NCBI GenBank assembly: GCA_018105865.1
Contig: CM030872.1
Coordinates: 6,505,016-6,569,015, forward strand
Reading direction: 5' to 3'
Origin: Metaphire vulgaris
Taxonomy: Eukaryota; Annelida; Clitellata; Crassiclitellata; Megascolecidae
DNA: 64,000 nt
Positions within the stretch are counted from its first letter, which is position 1, and every line of letters begins with the position of its first letter. This document shows, piece by piece, positions 24,980-34,377 of this stretch. The notes beneath the pieces are model-generated. The model saw only the letters and a program-made list of their open reading frames with translations, did no database searches and was not told the origin of the DNA. A program made the translations under genes and the position numbers.

Positions 24980-27900
24980 GGATGTCTGAAATCTTTTTTA
25001 CTAATTAATTAATTAATTATTATTATTTAAAAATATTATTATTATTGTTATTATTATTACTGGATGTCTGAAATCTGCTTGATAGGATAAATTGTGTGAC
25101 CAGTTTGGAAAGACGCTTGAGAAGTTTTTTAGCGATAACCCGAAGAATTCTGACAGCTACGGACGAATGGTCAACAAGCGTCATTTTGAGTGATTGACAG
25201 AATTTCTTTTTCAATTCTTTGCTTCTTTAATTTTGTGAAGTATTTATGTATATGGAAGTTTTACTTTATTATTGAAACAAAGACAGTTTTAGAAATGTTA
25301 TGTATTGCTGTTTGGTTAAATATGAGAAGTTGTTTTCAGTTTGAAAATTATAAAATATGGAAAGAATTCAGTGAAAAATGCTGCTTTAAAAATTCGTAAA
25401 CATGAATAAAAGACACGAAAATATGGGTGTGAGTGAATTCTCAATAATTTGCAGGTTTTTTTCAGATGCATTTTATTGGCCAAAATTTCATCAGTTGTTG
25501 AATTTTTCTCGTTATTTCTATGAATATGAATGGCAGATTTAGTTTAATTTAAGAAGTTAAAACCTGAATTGAATGCAGATGTTTCAATGGTCTCTTTGTG
25601 GCTTTCACAAACACATTTGTCCCTGTAGCAGCCAGTTGATTCTAATTCCATTGATTTAACGGAATAAATATTTAATTTTATTTTAAATGATTTTAATAAG
25701 CCAGTTGTTTGAAATTCTATTGATTTAAATGAATAAATATTTAATTTTATTTAAATGATTTTAATGTGTGGCTCTGTGGCTAACATTTAACTTATTTTGC
25801 ACATCTTCGCTGTTTTAGTCGTGTGAAAGCGTTGATGTCGGCCGGAAAAGTGAAGTACGGAGGCAAAGTGGACGAGGCCACAAATTTCATAGAACCAACA
25901 ATTATTGTGGATGTTGGTCCGGGCGACAAGATTATGCAAGAAGAGGTAGCTAACTAGCTTTGCGGTTAAACATCTTAACCCGATCCCGCCCAACCAGGTT
26001 GCCAGTGACCCAATAGGAGGGCAGTTCTTCACTGTTCAGAATGGATGAAATGATGGAAAAAAGGGAAAGGGTTAAATTACACTGCCACTGATCGAGAGAC
26101 TGGTTTCTTTCCAGGCCATTTCATGTCTAAACTAAAGGCACTAAACACTTCTAGTGACTCAATATATGTCACTGTGGTCTTTATAATTATGATGGCTTTG
26201 TAGTGTCACCTTGGAAGCTGATATTGGTTACTGTTTGAGATTGTAATGTAATGTAACAAAATATTTGTATAGCGCCTCTTCTGAAGAATCATTCAGAAGT
26301 GCTCCCGCTGCAATTACTGAATATATACAAAGAGATAAGTTTTAAGTCGTTTCAAAAAGAGGGCCATAGATTTAAGAGTTACTAAGCCATGCATACTGGT
26401 GTCAAGAGCATTCCAAAGGATAGGGCCAACTGATTCAAAACCTCGTTTCAGGAACAAGGAATAGCAGCGTTTGACACAAATTGTTGAAATTTTTAAAGAT
26501 TTTTGGACCTCTGCTGCCCGTGATCACCGTGAAAGATGCAGATGAAGCGATATCAATCATCAATGGAAAGTATGTGTTCTGGTGCTTTGAATAAATTTTA
26601 TTAGAGTCTGTTTGTCTGTGACCTTATTCACATAAGCAGCATGAAATCGCGATTGTCTTGTTGTCTTTCATGTATTGTAGTCTATCTGGTGGTTGATTTG
26701 GATTGTGAAATGGTGATTGTGAAACAGTGTAAAATTGATGGTTTGTTTGAGGTTTAACAGTTGTTATGGGTGTGATCTACTTCCTTACTTACTATATGCA
26801 TGTAGATTTGTAGTCTTTGGTTTAGATCTTCTTCCGTTGATGTTTTGGACTGTTTTGTTACTAAAGAATATACTTTTATACAAAATCAACTGAAATCTCA
26901 TTTATTTTACAACATTGTGCTCCGAGCCTACAACACAGTGCTGTTACTACTTGTTCCTATACATGTGATTTCCTCAGGACTGACTTGTGCAGATGTTGCT
27001 AACCTCTGCAGAAGAGTTGTTATGCTGCTAATATATGAATAACTGATTACTGCTGTAGTTTTACGGCTCTTTTGTTTCTCTGAATGCCGATATGAATTAT
27101 TTTTCAACTGCATGGATTTTGTGCTCTTAAATGCAAATTAACCCTTGCTTTCCGTTTTTGTTTTGCAGAGAGAAGCCTTTGGCGATGTATCTGTTTTCGA
27201 AGAATAAGGAAGTTGTTGACAAAATCCTGTCGTCTACGAGCAGCGGAGGAGTTACAGTCAACGACACTCTCATGCATCCTTCATGTACAGTTATACTCAC
27301 ATATATCTATATATATTCATTCATTACAATCGTATGGTTCCACGACAACTCATGTACAGACTTTTTGTCTATGACAACTCGCCTACAGACCTCTAGTTGA
27401 CTGATAATAGGGCTACTATGATATCATAACCATAACCCTGAGCATAACCCACCCTGACCCAGGTATTGTAGTAGACCTATTATCAGTCAATCAGAAGTCT
27501 GTAGGCGAGTTGTCTTAGATGAAAAGTCTGTAGATGAGTTGTCATAATACCCAGCTGTATCAGATGTTTCATATGTGTGTAAATGTCTGACATTTAATTT
27601 TCCTGTTGGATGCATTGGACTTTTTGGCAATGAGAACATTGCAAAGAGTAATTTTGATCAACTGACCATTATCGTCTGTGTTTTAACAGTAATGTTACAG
27701 AATTTGTGATAACTCTCACATGCAATAGCATTGTGTACGCCCAATAGCAGTTTACTACTGTTAAGTAACTTAAGTATAAGCAACTGCATACTGATTCCTT
27801 TCCATATTTTCTTACATATTGAAAGCATACCTCATCATATTTTCTTTCTGCATAAATACCACTTAATAGGAAAGAGGAAGAGGAAATATAGATTGCTTTG

Positions 27901-30338
27901 TGATCTGTATATTATGAATTTCTCAAAATGCAATCTGTGTTCCTTGGAGTCAAGGAAAGGTTAAACTCCGTCATAACAAACAACGAATGTGAAATACTTG
28001 AGTAAAATAGTTGAGGTTAACCCTTTGACTCTGTCGATCCGTATAACTAATATGTTATGAAGCCAAAATATTGACTTTACGTAGCGAAAGGGTTAAGGGT
28101 ACTTGTCGGTTAATTCACCGCCAACATTGGGTAAATGTAAGGGCTTTTCGGTAAAATCACAGCCAAATTAACCCAAACCCTATCACTAACCCTAACATAA
28201 ACCTCACCCTAAACCCTATTGAATAAAATATTGGCAGTGAATTAACCAACAAGAACCAGATTAAGCATTAATATGTTACAATTGCAGTGCCATCTTTGCC
28301 ATTTGGAGGAGTTGGTACCAGTGGTCTTGGATCCTATCACGGAAAATTTTCATTTGATACTTTTTCACACCACAGAGGTTGCCTTGTTAGATCGCAGGCG
28401 CTCGAAAGCCTAAACGAGTAAGTTATGTAGATTGAAGGTGGATAAATTTTAACTCTTTGATTCTCAGTACCTGATTGTCATTTCAACCTGCAAATACTGT
28501 CCCCAGAAGTGGGGACTGGACGACTCAGATATGTGTATCTGTGGTGAGGTGTAAACAATTAATCACATAGTTGACTCATGTCCGATAACAAGACTCGAGG
28601 ATGGTGGTCTTCAGACGTTGCACTCAGTGGCGGCTCCACAGGGAGGATTCCAGGGGGCCTGTGCCCCCCTATTGAGTTCCTGCCTCCCCTAATGCCCCCC
28701 TGTTGGGACCCTATACTTAATACTACATACCTAACAACAAATGGTTGGCCCCCCCATGATTAGAAGTTGCCACCCTAATGGCCCCCCACTTGCCAAATCC
28801 TGGAGCCGCCACTGGTTACACTCAGCTAATGATGTCGCAGTCAGATGGCTGACTTCTTTCAGCACATGAAGCATACGATGATAATAATAATAATTATAAT
28901 AATAATAATAATAATTTCAACCTTTGAATGCGAAAAGACTGTTTCCATGTTTTCATAAGTTGTTTGTCATTTCTTCAGAGTCACTGGTCTGTTGTCTGTT
29001 TGAAATCTTCTATCTTGCCTTTTCTTTTGCTGTACCAGAACTCTGGAACTCGATTCAAGTGTCCCTTTGCTGCCTATGTCACCATTAGGCAGCGTGTTTG
29101 AAATAATAATAATATCCTTCAATCTCTGCACCATCTCAAGTCTTTAGATATAAATTAAAAGTCTTTCTCTTTCAAAAGGCTTTCATTCCATAGCCACAAC
29201 ATCCCAGCCACAGCGCCTTATGAACCTAACAACAGGGGTAGAAGATGGCAGAGTGGGCTACGTGCTGAAAGCAGTAGGCTGATGGAGCGGGTTCAAGCCC
29301 CGTTAGCACCCCTAATGGCTTTCACACAGGCAGTAATGCCTCCTAAGCCACTTTAAATCGCGCCATAGATGTCACAGTTTGAGTACAGAACTACCGTTGC
29401 CTTTGGTCCTGAGAGAAGGCCAAATGAGTTGGCCATACAACCGGTAGTGTGCTTTGTACTCTGCTTTCAAGACCAAGTAGGAAAAGCAATGTCTTAGGTA
29501 ACACTGCAGTAAAGTACCAGATTGGTACTAAAGATCTTGGCATAAAATTTGGATGATTATGTCTTTGTGTGTTTTGAAATAATTCTGTGGTCACTGTTGA
29601 TGTGCTGTTCTGTTTTTACAGTGTCAGATATCCTCCGTACACTGATAAGAAGCTCGGTCTTATATCCTGGGCAATGAAGACATCTTTGAAGTCAAACAGA
29701 TTCTTTGTTGCAACATTTCCGCTTGTGGTTCTTGGAGTTTTGTTCGGTTTTCTCGCCAAGGTATTGCTTTTGATTCTCTGGCTTTTGCTGCTAATTTGAT
29801 AATCTTACAGCACAAAGTTTTAAACCTTGAACAGCATACAGTGGTGTAGCATGAATTGGGGGCCCCAGAGGTTAAAGAGGGATCTTTTCCTTCTCCCCTC
29901 AAAAGTCTTGGCAAGCAAAAAGATGTCGTCACTCATTGTTACTGCATTTTCAGGTGTCTTAGCAATACTTGTAGGACATGCCACCATAATCAGTTCATTA
30001 TTATTATTATTCTTATTATTATATCAATTGTACTTTCTCATATATTCACATTCCAATAATCGATTCAGAAATTCACACACACACACACACACACACTGTA
30101 GTACTTACAAACGTACAATTCTTCTCTATTACTTGCACATTTTTTTTTTTTTCTTTTGGAATTTTGCACCCCCCAAAAATGTTGTGCCCGTTCGACTGCC
30201 CTGGTCCCCTACCACACTATGCCACTGATAACATAAAACCGGTGTTTGGTTTTTCAGAAAGGCAATTGGATTACTCGTGCTCTAAAATTTTCTAAGTCTG
30301 CGAGGGGGTTTGAACGTCTCCAAATCAAAACTTCATAA
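14566..30338 (+). CDS. ALDH3A2: fatty aldehyde dehydrogenase, ALDH3A2-like, 14 coding exons
   Basis: Membrane-bound family 3 aldehyde dehydrogenases oxidise long-chain fatty aldehydes to fatty acids with NAD+ at the ER or peroxisome. Exons: 14566-14583, 16663-16806, 20455-20550, 22152-22287, 22862-22947, 23414-23577, 24511-24637, 25086-25189, 25819-25945, 26499-26569, 27169-27284, 28288-28417, 29622-29760 and 30258-30338. Every junction has GT/AG sites and consistent phase, giving about 512 residues (human 485 or 508). Visible landmarks are GAWNYP with the oxyanion Asn near 115, TLELGGK with the general base Glu near 210, [10 protein letters not shown] with the nucleophile Cys near 244, QEEIFGP, and [12 protein letters not shown] near the C-terminus. 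The exon at 29622 carries a hydrophobic run, [19 protein letters not shown], suited to a tail anchor. No frameshift or stop is seen. Exon 1 encodes only MAKYSE and was chosen because its phase and length match the family N-terminus. The last exon listed is one of two alternatives. Confidence 0.93.
15100..15540 (+). mobile_element. LINE fragments with a (GATA)n tail upstream of ALDH exon 2
   Basis: AAAGTGCTCTTGAATTGGCC and TCTGTATAAATTGTCGTGAA form a LINE 3' end followed by (GATA)n at 15229-15275. The next 250 bp encode a LINE-like [17 protein letters not shown] stretch in a separate fragment. None belongs to the host gene. Confidence 0.5.
16215..16293. repeat. TTAA-bounded hairpin MITE
   Basis: Ends TTAACCCTTTAC and AGGAAAGGGTTAA, 79 bp, in intron 1 of the ALDH gene. 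The interior is unrelated to the other hairpins. Confidence 0.5.
16380..16515 (+). mobile_element. CORE/MIR-like SINE in ALDH intron 1
   Basis: A degenerate B box (GGGTTTGAATC) is followed by GTGACCTTGGGTGAGTTG, then CACTCCTGACTTTCTCTGCA, similar to the core region of MIR-type SINEs. The A box is poor. Confidence 0.45.
17411..19866. mobile_element. DNA element with very long inverted arms in ALDH intron 2
   Basis: The ends GGGTCATTCC and GGAATGACCC bound 2,456 bp. The outer 550-600 bp on each side are imperfect inverted copies. For example, left TTTTTGGTTTTAAGAACTTT pairs with right AAAGTTCTTAAAACCAAAAA, and AGAAAGTGTCAAAGATC with GATCTTTGACACTTTCT. Flanks TCTGCTAT / TCTGTGAA suggest only a weak 8-bp duplication. 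The middle (18.0-19.27 kb) has short minus-strand frames with no family I recognise. Confidence 0.65.
20106..20180. mobile_element. 75-bp mariner-type palindrome
   Basis: Left CTGGGTGGTGCAAAAAAACC and right GGTTTTTGCACCACCCTG are inverse, with TA on each side. It is essentially two transposon ends joined. Confidence 0.7.
20601..20680. repeat. TTAA-bounded hairpin MITE
   Basis: Ends TTAACCCTTTCACC and GGTCAAAGGGTTAA, 80 bp. A decayed relative, with flanking sequence also shared, lies at about 22634-22750 in the next intron. Confidence 0.55.
20813..21092. repeat. palindromic element built of inverted 15-bp units
   Basis: The left arm has tandem GCCCCGGTTATGACC units (about four). The right arm has about five GGGGCGGTCATAGCT units in opposite orientation. 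The middle includes AACACTAACCCTAAACGATA. The minus-strand frame with a repeated ITGAV peptide is a product of this repeat, not a gene. It lies in ALDH intron 3. Confidence 0.75.
21890..21925. repeat. (GGT)n microsatellite
   Basis: About 11 GGT units in ALDH intron 3. Confidence 0.7.
21969..22025. repeat. (AAT)n microsatellite
   Basis: About 19 AAT units, 80 bp before an inverse (ATT)n run, both upstream of ALDH exon 4. Confidence 0.8.
22105..22149. repeat. (ATT)n microsatellite forming an ALDH splice acceptor
   Basis: About 15 ATT units run directly into the AG at 22150-22151 that precedes exon 4. Confidence 0.8.
24047..24147 (+). mobile_element. (TTAC)-tail LINE 3' end in an ALDH intron
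   Basis: The sequence GAGTGCCTAAGAATAAGCAG, then GAAGCGCTATATAAATCCAC and ACGAGATTTTAC, with three TTAC units, matches the LINE termini at 14.3 and 51.7 kb. It is a 5'-truncated copy within intron 6 of the dehydrogenase gene. Confidence 0.65.
25975..26075. repeat. TTAA-bounded hairpin MITE
   Basis: Ends TTAACCCGATCCC and GGGAAAGGGTTAA, 101 bp, 30 bp after ALDH exon 9. Confidence 0.4.
26240..26480 (-). mobile_element. LINE 3' fragment abutting ALDH exon 10
   Basis: The plus strand shows a TGTAATGTAATGTAAC tail, TTTGTATAGCGCCTCTTCTG and further on AAGAGCATTCCAAAGGATAG, the reverse complement of a LINE terminus and ORF2 end. Its recognisable part stops about 20 bp before the acceptor at 26498. 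Confidence 0.5.
27334..27547. repeat. palindromic MITE with CCCTAA-like core
   Basis: The left arm includes GACAACTCGCCTACAGAC and the right arm its inverse GTCTGTAGGCGAGTTGTC. The centre reads ACCATAACCCTGAGCATAAC. The same arm sequence recurs at 53.62-54.24 kb. It begins about 50 bp after ALDH exon 11. Confidence 0.7.
28017..28096. repeat. TTAA-bounded hairpin MITE
   Basis: Ends TTAACCCTTTGAC and AGCGAAAGGGTTAA, 80 bp, directly beside the palindromic element at 28.1 kb. Confidence 0.5.
28100..28257. repeat. palindromic MITE with CCCTAA-like core
   Basis: Left GTCGGTTAATTCACCGCCAA and right TTGGCAGTGAATTAACCAAC are inverse. The core at about 28171-28226 is rich in AACCCTA-like motifs. It ends 30 bp before ALDH exon 12. 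Confidence 0.7.
28625..28814. mobile_element. hAT-type MITE, CAGTGGCGG family
   Basis: Ends CAGTGGCGGCTCCACAG and GGAGCCGCCACTG are flanked by GTTGCACT / GTTACACT (7 of 8). It lies in intron 12 of the ALDH gene. The interior is C-rich and shared with the copies at 56.35 and 57.17 kb. Confidence 0.82.
29036..29212 (+). mobile_element. LINE ORF2 C-terminal fragment in an ALDH intron
   Basis: Conceptual translation gives an ELWNSI-like start and a [15 protein letters not shown] end, similar to the C-terminal block of the LINE at 51.4-51.56 kb. It is interrupted by an (AAT)n patch and frameshifts. Confidence 0.5.
29228..29356 (+). mobile_element. tRNA-derived SINE in an ALDH intron
   Basis: An A box (TGGCAGAGTGG) and a B box (GGTTCAAGCC) match the pol III consensus. 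The body is GGCTTTCACACAGGCAGTAA, then TGCCTCCTAAGCCACTTTAA. A near-identical copy lies at 53.94-54.06 kb. Confidence 0.75.
29839..30227. mobile_element. hAT-type MITE in the last ALDH intron
   Basis: Ends CAGTGGTGTAGC and CTATGCCACTG are partly inverse, flanked by ACAGCATA / ATAACATA (6 of 8). It holds a (CA)n run. The reading frame across it is not a gene. It separates the anchor exon from both alternative terminal exons. Confidence 0.6.
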
Positions 30339-30565
30339 TTTTGCCGGGGAATCAGTCTTGACCAGTGGAGGATTAACTCCCTCACATCAGAAAATTAAAC
30401 AGTTCTTTGAATGGATATAAGACGCTGTTAGCTTTGAATTTAGTTTACTAACTAAAATTAAATTAACTGTTAGCTTTCTTGCTTGTCTTATATATGTAAA
30501 TCAAAGATGATTATTTACTAATAAATTATGAAATATTAAGAGGTATTTTATTTTGTTTATTTTAG

Positions 30566-30607
30566 ATTTTTGATATTGGTTCATTTTTCAACAAGTTCCG
30601 CAATTGA
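30566..30607 (+). CDS. ALDH3A2: alternative terminal exon of the ALDH3A2-like gene
   Basis: A second in-phase terminal exon follows a TTTTAG acceptor 228 bp beyond the first one's stop codon. Spliced from the donor at 29760 it would add 13 residues (IFDIGSFFNKFRN) and a stop. The exon at 30258-30338 instead adds 26 residues, basic and KGNW-led. Both would sit directly after the hydrophobic anchor, so they would change only the tail exposed beyond the membrane. Mammalian ALDH3A2 is known to make two C-terminal forms by alternative splicing, with ER and peroxisome targeting. Equivalence here is inference. Confidence 0.55.
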   Translation: MFDIGSFFNKFRN

Positions 30608-31494
30608 TACCAGAAACCATAAATTCTTGCTGGTTGTCAGTGCAAAAGCATTTGAAACATCGAATATTCTAACACATGTAACATTTTTTAGAAAGAACTT
30701 ATTTGATCATTGCATGTAATTAACTGATATTTGACTCATGATGTCCAGAGAAATGTTATGTTTGAAGAGCAGGCAATTTCTAAAGTGTTTGGTTGTGGAT
30801 TAATTAACTGAGTTTGGAGTATTTAAATTTCTTGATTTATGGCTTTCAAATTTTTTTCATGTTTTACTAGATAAATGTTCTGTATATAGTGTTCTGTGTA
30901 AACGTGTGGGTTTATTTTACTAAATGACAAACTATTGTATAGCATAAGAATGGCCAAATTTTGCTAGTACTGTTCGAACTGCACTGATTTTCAATTTGTG
31001 AATTGTTATATATGGAGTAAAAGACAGGGTTGTTTTACATTTAAGGTGTAAATTTTAATGACTACATGTGCCCAATACCAGCCTTTCAAGTGGAATATAA
31101 ATGAATCAATTGATTGCACATAATGCCATTTTGCACTCATTTATTGCCACGGTTGAATGTACTTGTATTTGTTTAACCTGGAAATGGCAGGCTCCAAAGT
31201 CTACAGAACAAAATCGATAATTCAAGAAACACAATGCTGTAATCGGTGGTCAATTTTCAAAAAGCATTGGGGTCGTAGCCTACTTCTATATCCAAAATTG
31301 TAAACTTTCAGTGGATCAGAGGCAAAGTAGAAATTTCTATTCCACTGTGACGTGATGTCATTAATGGCTACCACTGAACAGTGGAACCACAGTATGTGAC
31401 CAATAGCAACAGTTCTCCATCTGCCTCCAGACTGAGTCGCCAGTCACCGGCAGTTCTCTCTAGGATTTCGATTGCATAAGATCAGGTTCATCAT
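30608..31494. other. ALDH 3' UTR and intergenic sequence
   Basis: This AT-rich stretch follows both alternative stop codons and should hold the dehydrogenase 3' UTR. No strong AATAAA was singled out. A LINE fragment begins at 31495. Confidence 0.4.
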
Positions 31495-31925
31495 CATCAG
31501 TGTTTCTGTCTCTCGACAGGTCCAGGTATCCAGTTATTCCACTCCGATCGATTGCTTGCTTCTTCTTTGAGTTCCTGATATCCTTTATTCATCATCCACT
31601 CCAACATCATCTTTCTCGGTCTACCTCTCACTCTCTTTCCCTCCATTTTTCCTTCGATTATTGTTCTTAGTAGAGAGTCATGCCGGAGGACATGTCCCAT
31701 CTAATTTCTCTGCCTTTTCCGGATTGTATCTATCAGGCTTCTTTCTTCTTCTATCTCCTTCATGACTTCCTCGTTTGTCTTATGCTCTGTGTATTTTACT
31801 TTTAGCATTTTCCTCCAAATCCACATTTCAAAAGCCTCTAATCGTTTTATATCTTCCTTTCTCATTGTCCACGTCTCCGCCCCATACAACGCCACACTCC
31901 ATATCAATGTTTTTACCAATCTCTT
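31495..31925 (-). mobile_element. non-LTR retrotransposon C-terminal fragment
   Basis: Minus-strand frames encode WSVALYGAETWTMRKEDIKR, then RLEAFEMWIWRKMLKV and, one frame over, MGHVLRHDSLLRTIIEGK and RVRGRPRKMMLEW. These are the classic C-terminal motifs (YGAETW, GHVLR, GRPR) of RTE/CR1-like endonuclease-reverse transcriptases. One frameshift near 31700 separates the parts. Confidence 0.75.
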
Positions 31926-32343
31926 TTTTAGAAAGGAGCTGATGCAAAGTAAACTAAAACTAAACCTAAAAAAAGATCAGGTTAGCATGTGAAAAACTTC
32001 ACGCTACATCCACCCACAGCGGCCAGCCGTATCTTATAGGGACCAAGTGGCTCGACGCCAACAATTTAACATCGGCTGTAATTTCGGCCATTCCGGTATT
32101 TGATTTCTAGTGGTAGACTAATAGACGACTGTAATTAAGTAATTCTAATGAGAAAACCTGGCGAAAAATCACTTTTCTGTCTGCACGCCGATTTACTAAA
32201 GTAACCATGTGCAATCAATCAAAGTTGCCCTGCAGAAAACCTTTCCGAATTTTGTGGACCAAGCAGCTGTTTCATAACTACTGTATATCTTGCTATCACT
32301 AATAATAAATTGTTAAGAGAGCTGTTGCGTTACTAGGTGCAAT

Positions 32344-32524
32344 CAGTGGCGGCTCTAGGATTTGGCAAGTTGGGGTGGCAACTTCTAATCATGGGGGCAA
32401 CCATTTGTTGTTTAATGTATGTAGCATTAAGTATAGGGTCCCAACTGGGGGAGGGGGCACTGGAGGGCCAGGCGCTCAATGGGGGCACGGGCACCTCTGG
32501 CTCCCCCCGGTGGAGCCGCCACTG
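32344..32524. mobile_element. hAT-type MITE, CAGTGGCGG family
   Basis: Ends CAGTGGCGGCTCTAGG and GGAGCCGCCACTG are flanked by GGTGCAAT / GGCGCAAT (7 of 8). It is the opposite orientation of the copy at 28.6 kb. Confidence 0.82.
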
Positions 32525-32723
32525 GGCGCAATTATTTTGATTTGATTTTTAATGTTCAGTAAATGAAAGTTTACTAGTTTAGTTCTCTATAGTCGTGGTC
32601 CACGACAGAGGTTATAAACTCCCTGACCACGATTCACAGTGTGACGCTGTTGCTGAATCGGAATAAGGTGAGGATGAGGATCGTGTGTCTTATTTTGTTT
32701 GAAAGAAACTCGTTTCCCATGAC

Positions 32724-32726
<3 letters not shown>

Positions 32727-32758
<32 letters not shown>

Positions 32759-32808
32759 TATTATTAATAATAATATTATTATTAATTAATTATTATTATT
32801 ATTATTAC
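32727..32808. repeat. (AAT)n/(ATT)n inverted microsatellite
   Basis: AAT units turn into ATT units, making a long potential hairpin directly upstream of a LINE fragment. Confidence 0.7.
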
Positions 32809-32814
32809 AGGTTA

Positions 32815-32915
32815 TCGCTTGACCTGGCTCTAATGCTATTTGGATTTGGTGCGCCATCGGCTGATGCCATGGGCATTATTATAGTGGCGCTATAGAAGTT
32901 GATAATTGATTGATG
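32815..32915 (+). mobile_element. LINE 3' end, (ATTG)-tail family
   Basis: GATTTGGTGCGCCATCGGCT, then GGGCATTATTATAGTGGCGC and a TAATTGATTGATG tail match the end of the copy at 1.35-1.44 kb. It is preceded by an (AAT)n/(ATT)n inverted microsatellite. Confidence 0.6.
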
Positions 32916-33335
32916 CTTAAGACTTGATTGTAACGGTGTCGAAGGGTTAACATACAGCGACCGCAGAGACTTCTAGGAGATAAACAGCCATAGATGGCGA
33001 ACAACTAGGGATCTTGTTGTCATTAATATACGATTTTACAGATTTTTCTTAAAATTCAATTTAAACTAAGTAATAAATCTCGACGCTCAAGATCCGATTA
33101 ATTTATGGGTGACTTTCAAAACGCGAACATGTAAATTTTGCTTAGTGCATTACAGATTATCCCTGATATTGTTTCCGCTTTTTATGTAAACATTTATAGT
33201 ATCTATAATTTATAATTGCAAAATACCACATTTTGTAGCGTCACTATTTAGCTGCTGATAAAGACTGTCGTCATTTAATGTTAGCTAGTATTTAGAACGG
33301 CGTGTAATCTAAAGGAAAAAGATGTGATCGATTCA

Positions 33336-33912
33336 AACGGAATACTGTCTTGGTATTTGCCCTGGTACTGACACGAATTGATTACTGTAACGGTGTTCTC
33401 CTTGGACTTCCGGATACTAGACTGAACCGCCTACAATCAGTGCTGAACCAGGCTGCACGAGTGATCTTCGGCTGTCGCTGGGGTGACAACTTCACTCCTC
33501 TCCATAGAGATCGACCCCACTGGCTCCGTGTTCCACAGCGCATTATCTACAAGCGCTGTATGCTTACGTTTCGGGCTTTACACAATCCACTCTGTCCTGA
33601 TTATCTAACTGTGCTTGTACGAAGATCGACTGTGATCAAGAGGAGATGGTTCTCAGGTCCAGTTGGAGAGTGCAGTTGTTGGTCCCTCCCCGTCCAAGAC
33701 CCCTAAGTTTGGGGAAAGATCATTCACGCTGGGGACTCCCGCCCTGTGGAACTCTCTTCCAGACAATGTGACTGGAGCAGTCTCAGCTGGACTATTCATT
33801 AGAAATTTGAAGTCATTTATTTAATATTGGATATGAACTGTGTTAAGTGCTCTTGTTGTAGACCTTAGCCTTGTCTACTGCGCTATATAAATTGTCAATA
33901 AATAAATAAATT
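33336..33912 (+). mobile_element. LINE ORF2 C-terminal fragment upstream of PAWR
   Basis: The frame at 33350-33706 encodes LTRIDYCNGVLLGLPDTRLN, RLQSVLNQAARVIF, HWLRVPQRIIYK and LCPDYLTVLV, typical of CR1/Jockey-type ORF2 C-termini. The 3' end GCGCTATATAAATTGTCAAT precedes an AATAAATAAATAAA tail. The copy is frameshifted after 33706. Confidence 0.75.
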
Positions 33913-33955
33913 GAATATTGTAACTCTTATTGGTTTTCGTTTAAAATTGTCCATT

Positions 33956-34136
33956 GGTACTTTCCCGTTATCTGGACCCCAGTGAAGTGTGATGGCTGTT
34001 CGGTCAGGAACCTGACCCTAACTTAACCCTGACCCTAATCTAACCCTAACCTAACCTGGCTCTGACCCTAACCCTAATGCCTCTCTAGCCAACTAGACCA
34101 TCCCTCTACTGGGGTCCGGATAATGGGAAAGAACCT
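33956..34136. repeat. palindromic MITE with CCCTAA-like core upstream of PAWR
   Basis: Left GGTACTTTCCCGTTATCTGG and right CCGGATAATGGGAAAGAACC are inverse. The core holds about ten ACCCTAA-like units. It lies 240 bp before the PAWR start codon. Confidence 0.72.
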
Positions 34137-34377
34137 TTCCATTTTATTGCAATTTCCTGCTACTCTAGTGGAAATACTGCAACAGCCATAGTATATATTT
34201 GCCCTGATGTTGATTGCAATTGCAAAGGTATACAAAACTACTTCATGTTGTAATGACTTAACCTGAAATTCATTCTTAACTGAAACTTTGATTTACCTAC
34301 TTCAATAATCTTTTGGACTTTCTTCCAGTTATAGCATTTTTCATGCTCTGGCTATTTTCAGCTGATCTTTAGCAAAT

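Noticed and set aside
29228..29300. Possible tRNA gene
   Set aside because: It has A and B boxes but no intact cloverleaf, and continues into a repeated body also present at 53.94 kb, so it is a SINE head.
29827..30228. 133-residue frame with hydrophobic runs
   Set aside because: It lies exactly within a hAT MITE and includes a (CA)n run. Not a gene.
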